In this document: piece by piece, positions 1 to 12,082 of the stretch
Numbering within the stretch: the stretch's first letter is position 1
Layout: each line of letters opens with the position of its first letter
Source: Rotaria socialis
Lineage: Eukaryota; Rotifera; Eurotatoria; Philodinida; Philodinidae
Length of the DNA stretch: 64,000 nucleotides
Direction: 5' to 3'
Assembly: GCA_905331475.1 (NCBI GenBank)
Contig: CAJNYU010001185.1
Location: forward strand, 18,352 to 82,351
Notes under the pieces: model-generated
Databases searched by the model: none
What the model was told of the DNA's origin: nothing
Seen by the model: only the letters and a program-made list of their open reading frames with translations
Made by a program: the position numbers and the translations under genes

Positions 1-1112
1 AAGAAAATAAGAAGGATAATTGTTATTAGGAAAAACAGGAAATATTGAAAAGATGAGTAACGAACGTATTTAAAATTCCAAGAGAAAAGAAAAATTGATG
101 AAATTCATTCGGCTATTATAAATAGTTTTATTTATATAAATGTTTATAATGGAGCACAAAGAAAAATTACGATTTTTAGTATAGAAATTGAAATTGAATA
201 TGAGATTATTATTTCTATTTCAATTGATTATTTTAAATGGATAAATCAAAGTTAAATTTTAATTAATTTATATTCGATTGAATATTAAAGAAAAATAAAC
301 AATCAATTGAAAAATACTATTGATATTAAATAATCAAAATAAAACATCATTTACACAATTTTTATCAATAGAACTTCCTAGGAATAGATTATTAGTTTAA
401 ATTTTCATTAGCTATTTATTTCTGATTCCGACATGAAACAGAAACAGAAACAGTAAAATAATATGATACCTAATGGAATGCAGTGAAACCTTTCTCAAAT
501 ATGATTAGAAATTCTTTATATTGACAGCTTTTCGATAACGTCTGTCTTTTTAATGTTGACAGACCGAAATAATTTTGAGTAAAACGAACTATAGGAATTA
601 TTTCATTAGAGAGACTGTCATAGTTTTCAATTAACTTCAAATAAAAAAAACACATTTACTTTAAAATGTCCATGGATAATAATGATATTTTGAAATAAGA
701 ATGACTTTTATGAAATAAAAGAAAGAGAAACTAATGAAATCCCTAAGGAGGGAAATAATTTTTACTTTTCTCCATGTCCATTATGAAATCATGAAAATGT
801 TTATAAATAAAACGTCTTTTTATTTTAAACTGAGTTCATTTCTATTTCATCTTTTAATTCATAGTTTTGTTTCAATAAGCAACTTTTAATTATTTGTTTT
901 TGTTTTTTTAATTTGAATTTAACGAAATTTATTTTTGGCATAGAAACTAATAAGAGTTTTATCAATAGATGTAATTCACATTGAATCCACCAATTAATAT
1001 CTATTTCTTTCTCCCATATTTTGTCTAAAAAACTATTTTGAAAAATAATATTTATTCTTTTTTTTTATTTTAGTCAATATAATCATTTTTTGAATCAACT
1101 TAATTGCTTTCA
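1..1112. other. AT-rich DNA upstream of the insulin-like gene
   Basis: No convincing coding exon is seen on either strand. The last 50 bases contain a T-rich run ending in TTTTATTTTAG (AG at 1072-1073), which looks like a splice acceptor just before the insulin-like CDS. Transcription or an untranslated first exon therefore probably begins further upstream, or a spliced leader is added here. Confidence 0.5.
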
Positions 1113-1490
1113 ATGATAATGTTCTTCCCTGTATTTTGCTTTACTTTATTGGTTATATTTAATGAAAATGTTTCGAGTCGATCAATTTCCTCTTCTATGA
1201 ATGTTAATTGTACTTATAATCATGATGGACGTCATTTAAAAGAAGGTGAAAGTATTGAAATAAAAGGTAAACTTTATAAAATCGAAGATTGTGATCTTCA
1301 TCGTGCATATCATGCTTGTGGAACATATCTGTTACAGATGGTCAGCATTGCTTGTGAAGCTGTTGAACAACAAAAAACAAACAAAGTTGATAAAAAACGT
1401 TTTCGAAGATTTTTACAACGGAAATTATTGACTGATGCCTGTTGTCACACATTATGTACGGTTGCTGAAATGACACGATATTGTCGTTAG
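1113..1490 (+). CDS. Insulin-like peptide precursor with a Cys-containing N-terminal extension
   Basis: Secreted peptide of the insulin/IGF/relaxin superfamily, expected to signal through a receptor tyrosine kinase or relaxin-type receptor. The single-exon CDS encodes 125 aa from the first ATG at 1113. Residues 1-22 are hydrophobic and look like a signal peptide. The B-chain signature is C69-G-x2-L...C81 (Cys, 11 residues, Cys). The A-chain signature is C110-C111-x3-C115-x8-C124, exactly the insulin spacing. The linking C-peptide is only about 23 residues and holds basic cleavage sites (KKR at 94-96, RR at 98-99, RK at 103-104). Oddly, two further cysteines (C33, C60) lie before the B chain in a segment starting NCTYNHDGRHLKEGES, somewhat like the start of a VWC-type module. 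A polyadenylation signal follows at 1564. Family assignment is strong; the subfamily is open. Confidence 0.88.
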   Translation: MIMFFPVFCFTLLVIFNENVSSRSISSSMNVNCTYNHDGRHLKEGESIEIKGKLYKIEDCDLHRAYHACGTYLLQMVSIACEAVEQQKTNKVDKKRFRRFLQRKLLTDACCHTLCTVAEMTRYCR

Positions 1491-1563
1491 TATTCCCAGG
1501 CAACACATTCTATTGTGTTCATTAACATTTTTATTATCATTAAAACGATTATGTATTCAATGA

Positions 1564-1569
1564 AATAAA
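1564..1569 (+). promoter_or_regulatory. Polyadenylation signal of the insulin-like gene
   Basis: AATAAA lies 74 bases after the stop codon, the first such hexamer downstream, at a normal distance for cleavage and polyadenylation. Confidence 0.55.
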
Positions 1570-4500
1570 TACATCCGACAAGAAAGTTTTTTTTGTTTTT
1601 GTTTAGTTAAATTATAAAAAAAAAAGAAAACATTTCAATTATTATCAAACATCAATTGATTTTTAATTTATAAATAAAATGTTCACATTGGTTAAATCAT
1701 ATTTTTAAGTTTTACTTGAAATCCCAGATAATCTATATTTATAAGTAAAAGAAAATTCAATTAATTGAAGTATTTCACATTTTTTCCTCTATGACACCTT
1801 TTTATATTTATTCTGATTACAGTTTCAAGAAGGAAAAGAAAAATAATTAGACATTCCATTAAATATATTCAACCGATCATGATAAACTCATTTATACTAT
1901 TTTAAACTAAATCAAATCAAATTTATTTTTCCTTGTTTTATCTCAAGAATTCCTCACTTCTCATTTGTTTCATGTAAGAACTTATTTAAAAAAATGAAAA
2001 CAAAAATAATTTAATTGAAAGAATTTTCTATTTTAGTTTTAGTTTTTAAGTATAATATAATCTGAATTCTATCTATTCGAAAGAGAAACTATCAATTAGA
2101 TATTTATATATCTATTTAAAACTAGTCTCTATAGAAATGTATTAGAATCAACATTAGGAAATTTACTTATTTTACTGCGTATTTTTTATTATCTTGTAAT
2201 GGAAAAATTCGATAAAAATATTGGTTAAAATTTTTAATTGAAATAATTATTTAATATTCTTTAGAAGAGATTTTATCGATCAACATTTTAAATAATAATT
2301 AATTTTTTCTATTTGATATTTTTTGTGTCCTTTGGAAAAGTTTAGCAAAAGATCGTTTAGAAGTATTTTCAATTATCACTCAAGTTTCTTTGATTAAATA
2401 ATTTGCTGCTCTTCATTTTTTTTTTATAATTTATTGTTCTACTTTAGTAAATACGTCTAGTTTTACTACTTATTTGAATGTGAAATTTAATCTAATTTTC
2501 ATTAAAAAAATGTTGTTTATTTCATCCTATATTTCAATTGATGATCAATATTTATCATTCAACTTAAAAACCGTTTAGTTAATAATTTAATTAATAATTT
2601 AGGTGTTTATTTTTCTATGGTAAAATATTTTATTTAACTTTTTAAATCCGAAGTTTCTATTTAGTAAATGACTTAATTTTGATGAAGATTTTCATCGTGG
2701 GATCAAAATTTCTTGTTCATAGAACTTCGAAAAAAGTTATTTACGTTTCATAATTGAAATGAATTTCATACTAAATAAAAAGAAAAATAATGATTTCATT
2801 TATTTTCTTTCGATTTATACTTTTGTCGCTAAAACAAAAGTAACATTACGTTCAATGATAGAATTCTCCATTATTCGAAATCAGACAACTCTCAATACTT
2901 TTTTTCTTAACCAATACGAAAAAACTAACTATGAAAAATGAGATTTACACAGAAAAGTTTAGTCATTTTAAAAATAAATTTCATTTTATCAAAATCTATA
3001 ATATCAGTTCAAACTAAAGGATCTCAAACAATTCTTTTTTTCTTTCATCAGTTATTTTTCTAGTAATTATGTTGATGCTATTCAAGTTTCCTAAAATATT
3101 TTGTCCCTTTTTCTTTAATTATAAAATTTCTAATGTCATGAATAGTCATTCGAAAAAAACGTTCTTATTTTAATTATTTTAAAAATTGAGCCATCAGATA
3201 TAATTCTGTCCCATATATTAACATTTAATTAGCTCCATCACAAGTCATGTTATTTACATAGACAAGCAGTCACTATTTATTATTAAGAAAAAGAAATTAT
3301 ATTTCTTTATCAACTTATATTAAATAAAATAATTATTCATTTAAGAAATGTCTGATCATTTTAGAAAAAACCTTAATCTTGTGTAACTGAAAATCATTCT
3401 CAATATTCTACTCTTCGAAAAAATTCTTTCACCACATTTTCTGTTTTCATTTGATTACGTCAAAATTCAAATTGCGCATTGCCAACACCTGACAAATAAT
3501 TTTCTATTTAATGAACTCATTTAAATCATATAAGAATAAAAATAATCTGTTTCAATAAAGATAATAAGTTAAAATTTATTTTCTATCAGTTAACAATTTT
3601 GACGTAATCAAATGGAAAGATTAAAAAGTAGAAAAATATTTTTGTCATGACTTTTTTTGACAATAAGAAACAAATTCATGTTAAACGACTTTGAGATTTA
3701 TTTTACATAATAACAAAATTATCTATGTCAAAATCACCTGAATTAAACTTCTATTTTTATATTGAATTGGTTTTATGAAAGAAAAAGAAAATGAACTTAA
3801 TATTTTTGTGGAAAATACTTAGAAACTTGACCGAAGGCAGCTATTATTAGAAATGCACCTAAAAGAAATAGTATTTTAATTTGTTTCTGTTACGAGACTG
3901 TTCAAATGATTAATTAATTAATTAAGTTAATATTATTCAATGGAAAACTATAGTTTCTTTCTCGTGAATAAACGGTAACTTGTTTTCTATGTGAATAACA
4001 TGACTTCTGCTAAAAAATAATGAATATTTTGTATGAGACAAATTCAGCAGATTTTTTCATCAATTCAATAACTACCTAAACAAGCAAACAAACAAATATA
4101 ATAATAGATACATCAATATCTAATTAGTTGATTTTCGTATTTCTCAATTTTAATTCAAAAACAAAAAGAAATAAATGTAAACGTAAAAATGTTTATTGCT
4201 GAAAAGAGTAATAATTCTCATTGATTATTTCTTACAGATTATTAGTCATTTTCATATCAATTGACTAACAATGTTTCTAGCTGATGATCAAAAACTAAGA
4301 TTAGAAAACTTAAGTATTTATATGTTTTTATATCAAGTAATGAATAATAAGCAATTAGATTTATTGTCTAAGTTGTTATGGCATACCTAGAAAATCATCT
4401 ACGTATATTTATCTTTCTTCCTATTTAATTGTCTACTAGAGATAAAGAATCTGTCTGTCATTTAGCAGGTCATATATTAGAGAAAGCTGATCAAAAACAA

Positions 4501-6229
4501 ATTTTACATTCTGAGTAGTACATCTGTATCGAATTCAGTAGATTACTATCTATCGACCAATGCAACTATTTCTTTCAAACCTTAGGCCAAACATTTATTT
4601 TTCCTCTGCTCTAATCTAATTTTTCTATTTTTATTTTCGAAACAATTTTTATTAGTGAATAATATTTCAACGTATCAATATAATTATATTTAAAACTGAT
4701 TTAAATTTATGTCAATGAATATTGTACGCGTTTCGATACAAAGTGAGTTACTTCGTAGATTTTTACATCATTTTAGTGTATAAATTTCAGATTAATTAAG
4801 TCTTAAATGTTTTCAATTTATTTAAAGTTAACATAGTCAATTCGTTTTTAAGTCCGTATTTAAGAAGTTTTCGTAGAACATAATATAAATAGAAAAATCG
4901 TTAAGAATTTCGATATAAACTTTTGATTGAAGAAAACAATTATGAATTTATTTTTTACAGATAATTCAAATTTATTGATTATATCGACAGTGAATTTTTG
5001 ACAAAGTCAAATTTTCTATTTTGATAGTTGAACAACTGTTTTAAAATTGAATTTTTAGAGAAAACAATTAGTTGGAAGATGACAAGTGGTTCGTAATGGA
5101 GCTGTACTATTAATCCATTTATTTGAGTGTCTTTTCTATTAGACTTCAGTTTTCACAGTAAAACAAACGAGTGAAACTTAAAAAAAAACGATCTGTTGTT
5201 TGATTATAGCGATGCCATGGGCAAAAACTGTCTTATACACACACATATAATATCAACCAAGAAAATTAATCAAAACAAAGCACAAGATAGAAGAAGAAGA
5301 TCATCTGAATAAGTGTTCACTATGATTGATAAGAGAAATGAGGAATTTTCTTGATATTAATTATTTTATTCTTGTTTTTGGAAGATTATTCTATTTCATT
5401 GACACTTTCTCTTCATCCAAACAATTACAAAAATGATGACGACTGTTCTAAACGAAAAAAAAAAGATCAGATGAAAAACTAATCGATTCAAGCAATGCTG
5501 TTCAACTAAAATTTTCATTTTTTGTTGGTTTAAATATAAAAAAATTGTTTTTAAAAGTTACTTAAACATGAGAAATCCTGTTTTCTATGATCAATCAATT
5601 TATATTTTATGTTTCATTTATCATCAAAATTGAATCTAATCTAGATAAAGAATGATTTGATATTTCATGTAACTATAAATCAGCAAAAAAACAATAATTA
5701 GTTAAAAATAACATCATACTCTCATCTCATACGAAAGAATCAACTCGCTGTTCTACTGTGAACTTTATTTTACTTAAACATTTCAACGTATAAATGTCTA
5801 AATATTCAAATGATTGATTTTAGTAATCGTTTTCATCTCTTTTTTTCTCTCTCACACCAGATCGGAACTATAATGAATAATGGTGTTATCGATTGAGAGA
5901 AACAAAATGAAATTTGCACAAGTTTATAGCCATAAGTTAGATATTTGTGATTTTAAACATGAATTTAAAAAAATCTTTTCTATTTTTCAATATTGCGCAA
6001 AATTGCTCGAAAAATAAAAAGTGCAAAAATTTAATAAATTAATTGTAGACAGATTTCTATTCAAATATAAAAATTAATGATAAATTAAGAATAAATTATT
6101 TTTTTAATTTTATTTATTTTAGCGTTAATATAAAAAGAAATGTATAATCTATGTTTTTCATTTCGTTCTTTTTAAATTAGAATAAGCATTTTTTTTTCTT
6201 TTTTCACTGAATTATAAACGAATAATTAT
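1570..6229. other. Gene-poor AT-rich stretch
   Basis: About 4.7 kb with only short, low-complexity reading frames. The single hint of old coding sequence is around 4271-4519. There a 43-codon frame beginning MFLADDQKLRLENLSIY is followed, after a possible acceptor (CTACTAG), by a second open stretch containing KESVCHLAGHILEKADQKQ. I could not assign either to a family, so this may be a decayed gene or chance. Nothing else was recognised. Confidence 0.4.
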
Positions 6230-8600
6230 TTATTCTATATCTCTATAGAATAATTTTCGAAGCAATTTTGCTTCTTGAGCCATTTCATCGTCACTTCTCC
6301 AGCCTTTTGCTTTTTTATCATGATGAGCCAACTAAAATTAGAATAAATAATAAAAATAATTTCTCTCTCTCTCTCTCTCTCTTTAAATAACCTCATGATA
6401 AATAGTGTCATTTTCTTCAAAATCAGACGGCTTTCGAGGAAGAATATGAACATGAACATGCTAAAACGAAACAAAAATTTAATTTATTTTCTTTATAATT
6501 AAAATAAAAGAATATATATACTTTAACAGTTTGTCCTGCATATTCTCCATCTTGTATAGCAATACTTAATGATTTTCCTTGATAGAATTCTTCAATTTTT
6601 GTTGAAACTAATTGTGTAGATAAAAATAAATCATTTATTTCTTCAGGATATAATTGAGAAAATCGTTCGACACATCGAATTGGTGATACAAGTACATCTA
6701 GATTTAATTATATTTAATTAAATTTGTAAAATAAATATTTTAACTAACGTCCGGGTACAATAGGTTTTTTATTAACTAAACCTATACTTAATGTTGAACG
6801 AAAAAAAATTTGACTTGCTGTTATTTCTAATTGACCCCAACGAATTTTTTCATTATTGATATTCTTGATTGGTACTAAAATAATTTTATTTTTCTTAAAA
6901 TTGAAAAATAGAAAATTTTGTTCTTACCAGCTATGTTTGTTGATGATATTAATGTATATAAATCTTTTCGACGATGTTGAATTATTGGCATTTTTTCTCT
7001 AACTTGTTCAATATATGAAAGATCAAGATCAATTGTTCGAATTGATGGCGAATCCAAATTCATATCCAAAAGAATTTTTCCCCATGGATCAACAACCTAA
7101 ATTTAAAAATAAGAATCAATTTATTTTATTATATTTTAATAATAACTAAATAATACAAACTAAAGAATGTCCATAAGATTCACGCTTAGTATTGTGAAAA
7201 CCAACTTGAGCAGCAGCAACAACAAAACATTGATTTTCAATAGCACGAGAACGAAGTAATATCTAAATTTCAATTTTTTTATTCAATTTTATGAGAAAAT
7301 AAAATATTTGAAAACATTTTAGTTTTGACTATTTGGGGCAAAAAGCAAGCTTTTTTAACATGAAAAAGATTAATTTTCGCTTTTTTTAATGAAAAAGTTA
7401 AAATTTAATCAAAGAAAAAACGAGAATAGAAATCACTAATAAAAGCAATTTTTTTATGCTATAAGATTAATTGATGGTTTACGAAAAAAATTGTTTCAAT
7501 TGAAAAATCATTTTTCCATCGTCAAAAATAAAGAAAAAAATAGTTCTGACATTCTAATTAAATCATAAATTGAATTGTTCGTATTAAAGATTATGAATAT
7601 TGAGGAAAATATAAAACTTTAAACGAGTATTCTGATTGAATCATTAGCGGACTCGATTAGTGTTTGCAATTCTTAAATTGGATAATAATTCGATTTTTTT
7701 TTGCAAATCTTTTTAAGTTCGAATGTCAAAGAAATGTGATTAAATTATTTAAATAGCTGTTTACCTCCCAATGAGCTTCTCCAGTATGTTTAGTAAAAGC
7801 ACTTGGATATGTTAGAATTTGTGCACCATCTTCAGGCGAAACTGTTAATAGTCGAGCAAATTCAGGAAAACGAAGATCATAACACTTAATTAAAAGAAAA
7901 ATTATAAAAAAAGAAAAATAAAAGAAAAATTTTACAATTCCAAGGCCAATTCTTCCACCCGGTGTTTCAATCGGTTTAATAATTGATGAGCCAGCTTGTG
8001 TATAATCTGATTCTTGAATCCTTAAAGAACCAGCTTGAACATCAAATAAGTGTATTTTTGAATAATGGCTAACGATTTCACCTCGATCATTTATTATTAA
8101 ATGACTGTTTAATATTCGATCTTCAACTTCTGTCTTAAGATTTATTTTATTTAAATACAAAAAGATAAAGATAAAAAAAGTTTAAATACGAACTCGTTGA
8201 TGAAAACCACCTAATGAAATCCATAATTGATTTTCTTTTGCTAATCTTCTATAACCATTGATAATTGGGCCATCAATTGTTTCTGCTTTTTCAAGTGTTA
8301 ATGATTTTGATTCACATATAAAATCAAATCCTTCAGGAAAAAATACAATCTATTCAAGATTTTATTTTTATTAATAATAAGAAAACGGAAAAAAAGAAAT
8401 TCTTTTTTGTTAATTTATAAACTAACTTTGGCTTCTTCTTTTTTTGCTTGTTTAATTAATTCTTCTCCAATTTTGAAATTAATATTTTTATCATCCCGAC
8501 AATTCAATTGACAAACACCAATACGAACTATTTTACTCGACATTGTTCGATAATTTAATATTAATCTAGATAATCCTTTTATTATTAATTTATTAAACAT
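6230..8600 (-). CDS. NitFhit: NitFhit: nitrilase-family domain fused to fragile histidine triad (Fhit) hydrolase
   Basis: A Rosetta-stone fusion known from flies and nematodes. The Nit part is a nitrilase-superfamily amidase (vertebrate Nit1 hydrolyses deaminated glutathione); Fhit is a diadenosine polyphosphate hydrolase. Ten exons (8427-8600, 8194-8349, 7936-8133, 7765-7884, 7161-7262, 6928-7096, 6749-6874, 6522-6697, 6392-6460, 6230-6331) join in frame to 463 aa, normal for NitFhit. The Nit triad is visible: E64 in FFPEGF, K136 in YSKIHLFDV, and C177 as the first codon of exon 4 ([13 protein letters not shown]). Fhit begins near residue 330 ([19 protein letters not shown]). It has the histidine triad H408-V-H-V-H-I-L and ends in an acidic helix. 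The N-terminus ([19 protein letters not shown]) is basic, possibly a mitochondrial presequence, with a second ATG at codon 20. Intron 9 carries a CT microsatellite. Confidence 0.95.
6362..6382. repeat. (CT)n microsatellite in a NitFhit intron
   Basis: About ten CT units lie inside the 59-bp intron between NitFhit exons 9 and 10. On the minus (coding) strand this reads GA, so it is not the polypyrimidine tract of that intron. Confidence 0.85.
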
Positions 8601-9117
8601 TTAATTAAAATTATCTTTTCATCTTTAAACAAATAAATAAATTTTAGTTTTTTTTCTTCGAAATTTTCTTGCGAATTCAATCTAGAAAAAATATTCTTTC
8701 TTTTTCTCTCAGATAAAAACGTTTATCAATAAAACATACTGAAAAGCATTTGAAATTTTTTTCTTAAATACGATTAAAACTTGTTTATAATTTATCAAAT
8801 AATAGTTCTACTAAAGTTCTAGCAATATTTCTATCTAAAGAACAGAATTTTATGTATGTTTAATATTCGATCTAACAGAATTCATATCATCTATTAAATA
8901 TTAATTAGAAATAAAAATAAAAATAAATTATCTATCTGAAATATATCAGGAGAATGATTTATTTTTTTACTTTCCAAAACAAATGTTTATTAAAAGAATA
9001 ACAAAAGGAAAAGTATAAATAGATATTTTCAAGAAAACAAAGGATCAATGAAATTTTTTTATCGTGTTTTTAAATAAGAATTCAATTTAAAGAAAAGAAA
9101 CTCAAACCAAATGTAAA
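8601..9117. other. Spacer between aminopeptidase P and NitFhit
   Basis: 517 bases of AT-rich DNA with no exon. It holds the 3' UTR of the upstream minus-strand gene and the 5' flank of NitFhit. No long pyrimidine-AG acceptor directly abuts the NitFhit ATG, unlike the ELL/aminopeptidase P junction. Confidence 0.5.
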
Positions 9118-12056
9118 TTAAATAGGTTGAGTATTAATTTCAAGCCATTCTAATAAACTTTCTTGAAGATTTTGCTTTTTTATTTCATCACCAATAAGTT
9201 GACGAACTTTTTCATGATATTTATTTATATAATCAATCTAGAATATAAAATCAAACTATTGTTATTATAATAAATAAAAATCAAACAACAAACTTCATGA
9301 TCAGTTAATAACGATCGATCAATTAATTTTGTTTGAATAGGAACCATTGTTAATTGTTCAAACGTTAACCAATTTTCATCATAATAAGCATACTAAGTAG
9401 AATTATTTATTTATTTAAATAAATCAATAATTGAATAACTAACTTTCGAATTTTTCTTAATAACAACAACACAATTTTCAATTCGAATACCAAATTTATC
9501 ATCAAGATAAAATCCAGGTTCTTTTTATGTCGAATAATAAAAAAGCCAAATTCTTTATTATAAGAAAAAAATATATAAATAAATGAACCAACCATCACTA
9601 AGAATCATTCCTGAAACTAAATAATTATCCGAACGTATTCGAGTACCAATTGATTGAGGACCTTCATAATTCAATTGAGAAATTTGAGGAAACAATAAAA
9701 AAAAGATAAGAATTTCTAAAAAAAACAAAAAACCTTCGTGAACATTCAAACAACAACCAACACCATGTCCTGTTCCATGTCGATAATCTAAACCAACATC
9801 CCAAAGTGCACGACGTGCAAATGAATCAAGTCGAGCACCAGTTGTATTTGGTGGAAATAAACATGATGCTAATGATATAAAACCTTGTAATACTCGAGTG
9901 AAACATTCCTAATTGTTTCAAAACAAAATTCTTTTATTTTTGTTGCAAATAAAAAAACAGAAAAACAAACTTTTTCAAAATCTGTTGGTTGACCAAAATG
10001 AAGAGTTCGTGTTACATCTGTTGTTCCTTCTCTTAAATAAACATTTAATTTGAAAAAATATACAAACAACGATTGAATGAAATCACTTGTATTGTCCACC
10101 TGAATCAACTAAATATAATTCATTTGAAGTTATTGTTTTATCAGATTCTTCTGTGGGTCTATTAATTTAAAAACGAAACAAAAAAAAGACTAATATTTTA
10201 AATAGATCAATCTAATAAAAGCATATATTAACTTGTAATGAATAATTGAAGCATTTTTTCCACTTGCAGATATTGTTTCAAAACTATCATAAAGATAATT
10301 TTGTTGTTGACTTAAGAATTAGAAAACAAGAATATATGAAAAAAAGCGCAAAAAAACATTTCATTTAAATAAAACCATCGAAATAATCTTAGTTTTTCTG
10401 CACCAGATAATTCAGTTATAGTTTCATTGTTTTGAATCTAAAATCAATTTTTATTTTGAAATTAATGAAAAGATCACGACGAAAAAACGAACATTTTCTT
10501 CAAGCCAATGGATATATGAACAAAGAGCAACTCCATCTTTTATCTAAATAAAATAAAATATTTAATATTCAAATAATTAAAATCAATTTCTTAAAATAAA
10601 ATAAGAAAACTTACATGAGATTGTTTCATTCCTTGAATTTCACATGGATTTTTAATAGCTTTCAATTCATAAACAATATCATCTTGTATCACTAATTGTT
10701 TCTTATTGAGGAAATCGAAGAAAAATGAAACGAAATTTTAATAATTAGAACAAAAAGTAGAATTAAAAATATACTTTAGGTATAATTGTTTGCACAGCAT
10801 AATTGCATGATGGTGATACCTTAAATATATATGTACATTTCTTTATTTAGTTTATTTTAATAAATTTACAAAAAATTTATGTGATGGATCTTGAAATTGG
10901 ACATCTTTTTTCAATTGTTCATAAAATAAATCATAGGAATAAATTTGAATATTTTCATTTTCAAGATCGTTTTTTATTGATTCCGATAATTTATTTAAAT
11001 CGACAAATAATCTTAAAAAAATTCCTTTAATAAGAAATCCAATTAAGAAAAACTAACTTGAGATGATCAATTGAAATAATAGAGAATGAAAGAAAAACAG
11101 GATTATATGGAATATCACCACCGCGTAAATTGAATAACCCTTTTTGTTTTGTTCGTATAAATCAATAAAGTCAGTTTTTGTTTTGATTAAAGAAAAAATC
11201 TTACAAGCAATATCATCTGTTCGATGTAATATTAAATGATTAACTTGATATTCATTCATTTTTGTACGAACTTTCAATAGTTTTTCACTAATTGAAGCAC
11301 CTTTTGAGAGAAAATTTTCTTAATTTTTTCCTTTTAAATTAAATTAAATTAAAATCAAACCAGAAAATTGAATATCATGTTTCCATATGGATTCTTGTGG
11401 TAATTCTGGTCGTTGTTTATTCCATAAAATATCAATAAGATTAATTTCAATAGGTACAAGTTGCTTATCGGCTTGTTCAAGTGTATCTTTCCATTCTTTC
11501 CATTCATTTATTGATAAAAGTTGAGGATCACATCCAACAAAGGAGTTTTTTTCTAAATTCTAAAAAAATTAAATTGAAATAAAAGAAGCTAATAATTGAA
11601 AATTTACTCTTGCAATCCAATTCGCAATTGAAGGAACATCTTTTGTTCCATCACGCATTAATTTCCAACATGTTGAATCCAATTCATGTTCAGCTTGACA
11701 AAAATATCTTCCATCAGTCCATAAAAGAGCTTGATCATCTGTTATAACGGCTGTACCTATTTTAAACATATAAAAGCTGTAAAAATGATTTTTATTCAAA
11801 TGATGAATGATAAAAACCATTTGATCCAGTAAAATTTGAAATAAATTCTCGTCGTTTATAACGATCAGCAACATATTCATTCTAATCAAACAAAATTAAT
11901 TTATAAAAATAAAACAAACAGAAAATAAATAATTGAATAACAAACTTTATGTGGATCCGTTGTTGGAACAATATAAGCATGAATTATGTCATTAAAATAT
12001 TTTTTAGATTTCATTAATTGACGAAGATTATTTAATAATACCGATGATGAATTCAT
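9118..12056 (-). CDS. XPNPEP1: Xaa-Pro aminopeptidase 1 (aminopeptidase P, cytosolic type)
   Basis: Mn-dependent M24B peptidase that releases the N-terminal residue from peptides with proline second. Nineteen exons join in frame to 612 aa (human 623): 11946-12056, 11818-11881, 11608-11756, 11361-11559, 11205-11300, 11058-11139, 10870-11011, 10775-10819, 10615-10701, 10493-10543, 10376-10437, 10233-10310, 10087-10158, 9971-10031, 9734-9908, 9593-9661, 9444-9520, 9294-9392, 9118-9237. All five metal ligands are present: D407 (YLVDSGGQY), D418 (GTTDVTRT), H481 (HGTGHGVG), E515 (SDEPGFY) and E529 (GIRIEN). Each sits eight residues before its human equivalent. The N-terminal creatinase-like domain has NEYVADRYKRREFISNF and WTDGRYFCQAE. 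There is no signal peptide or GPI tail, which argues for the cytosolic form. The ATG at 12056 is preceded directly by a pyrimidine tract ending AAG, and ELL ends only 26 bp upstream. Confidence 0.95.
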
Positions 12057-12082
12057 CTTAAAAAGAACAAAGAAAAAAAGAA
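12057..12082 (-). promoter_or_regulatory. 26-bp intercistronic pyrimidine tract with AAG acceptor (candidate trans-splice site)
   Basis: Read on the minus strand, everything between the ELL stop (TAA, 12083-12085) and the aminopeptidase P ATG (12056) is a T/C run ending in TTCTTTTTAAG directly before ATG. There is no room for a promoter, a poly(A) signal or an ordinary 5' UTR. The simplest reading is a dicistronic transcript resolved by spliced-leader trans-splicing, a process reported in rotifers. An alternative is a 5' UTR intron whose first exon overlaps ELL. Confidence 0.6.

Noticed and set aside
10376-10437. Apparent non-GT donor in aminopeptidase P exon 11
   Set aside because: Using TG|GTTTTA four bases further on gives a canonical intron and the expected FRCQQQNYL, matching family FRRQQ; no unusual intron is needed.
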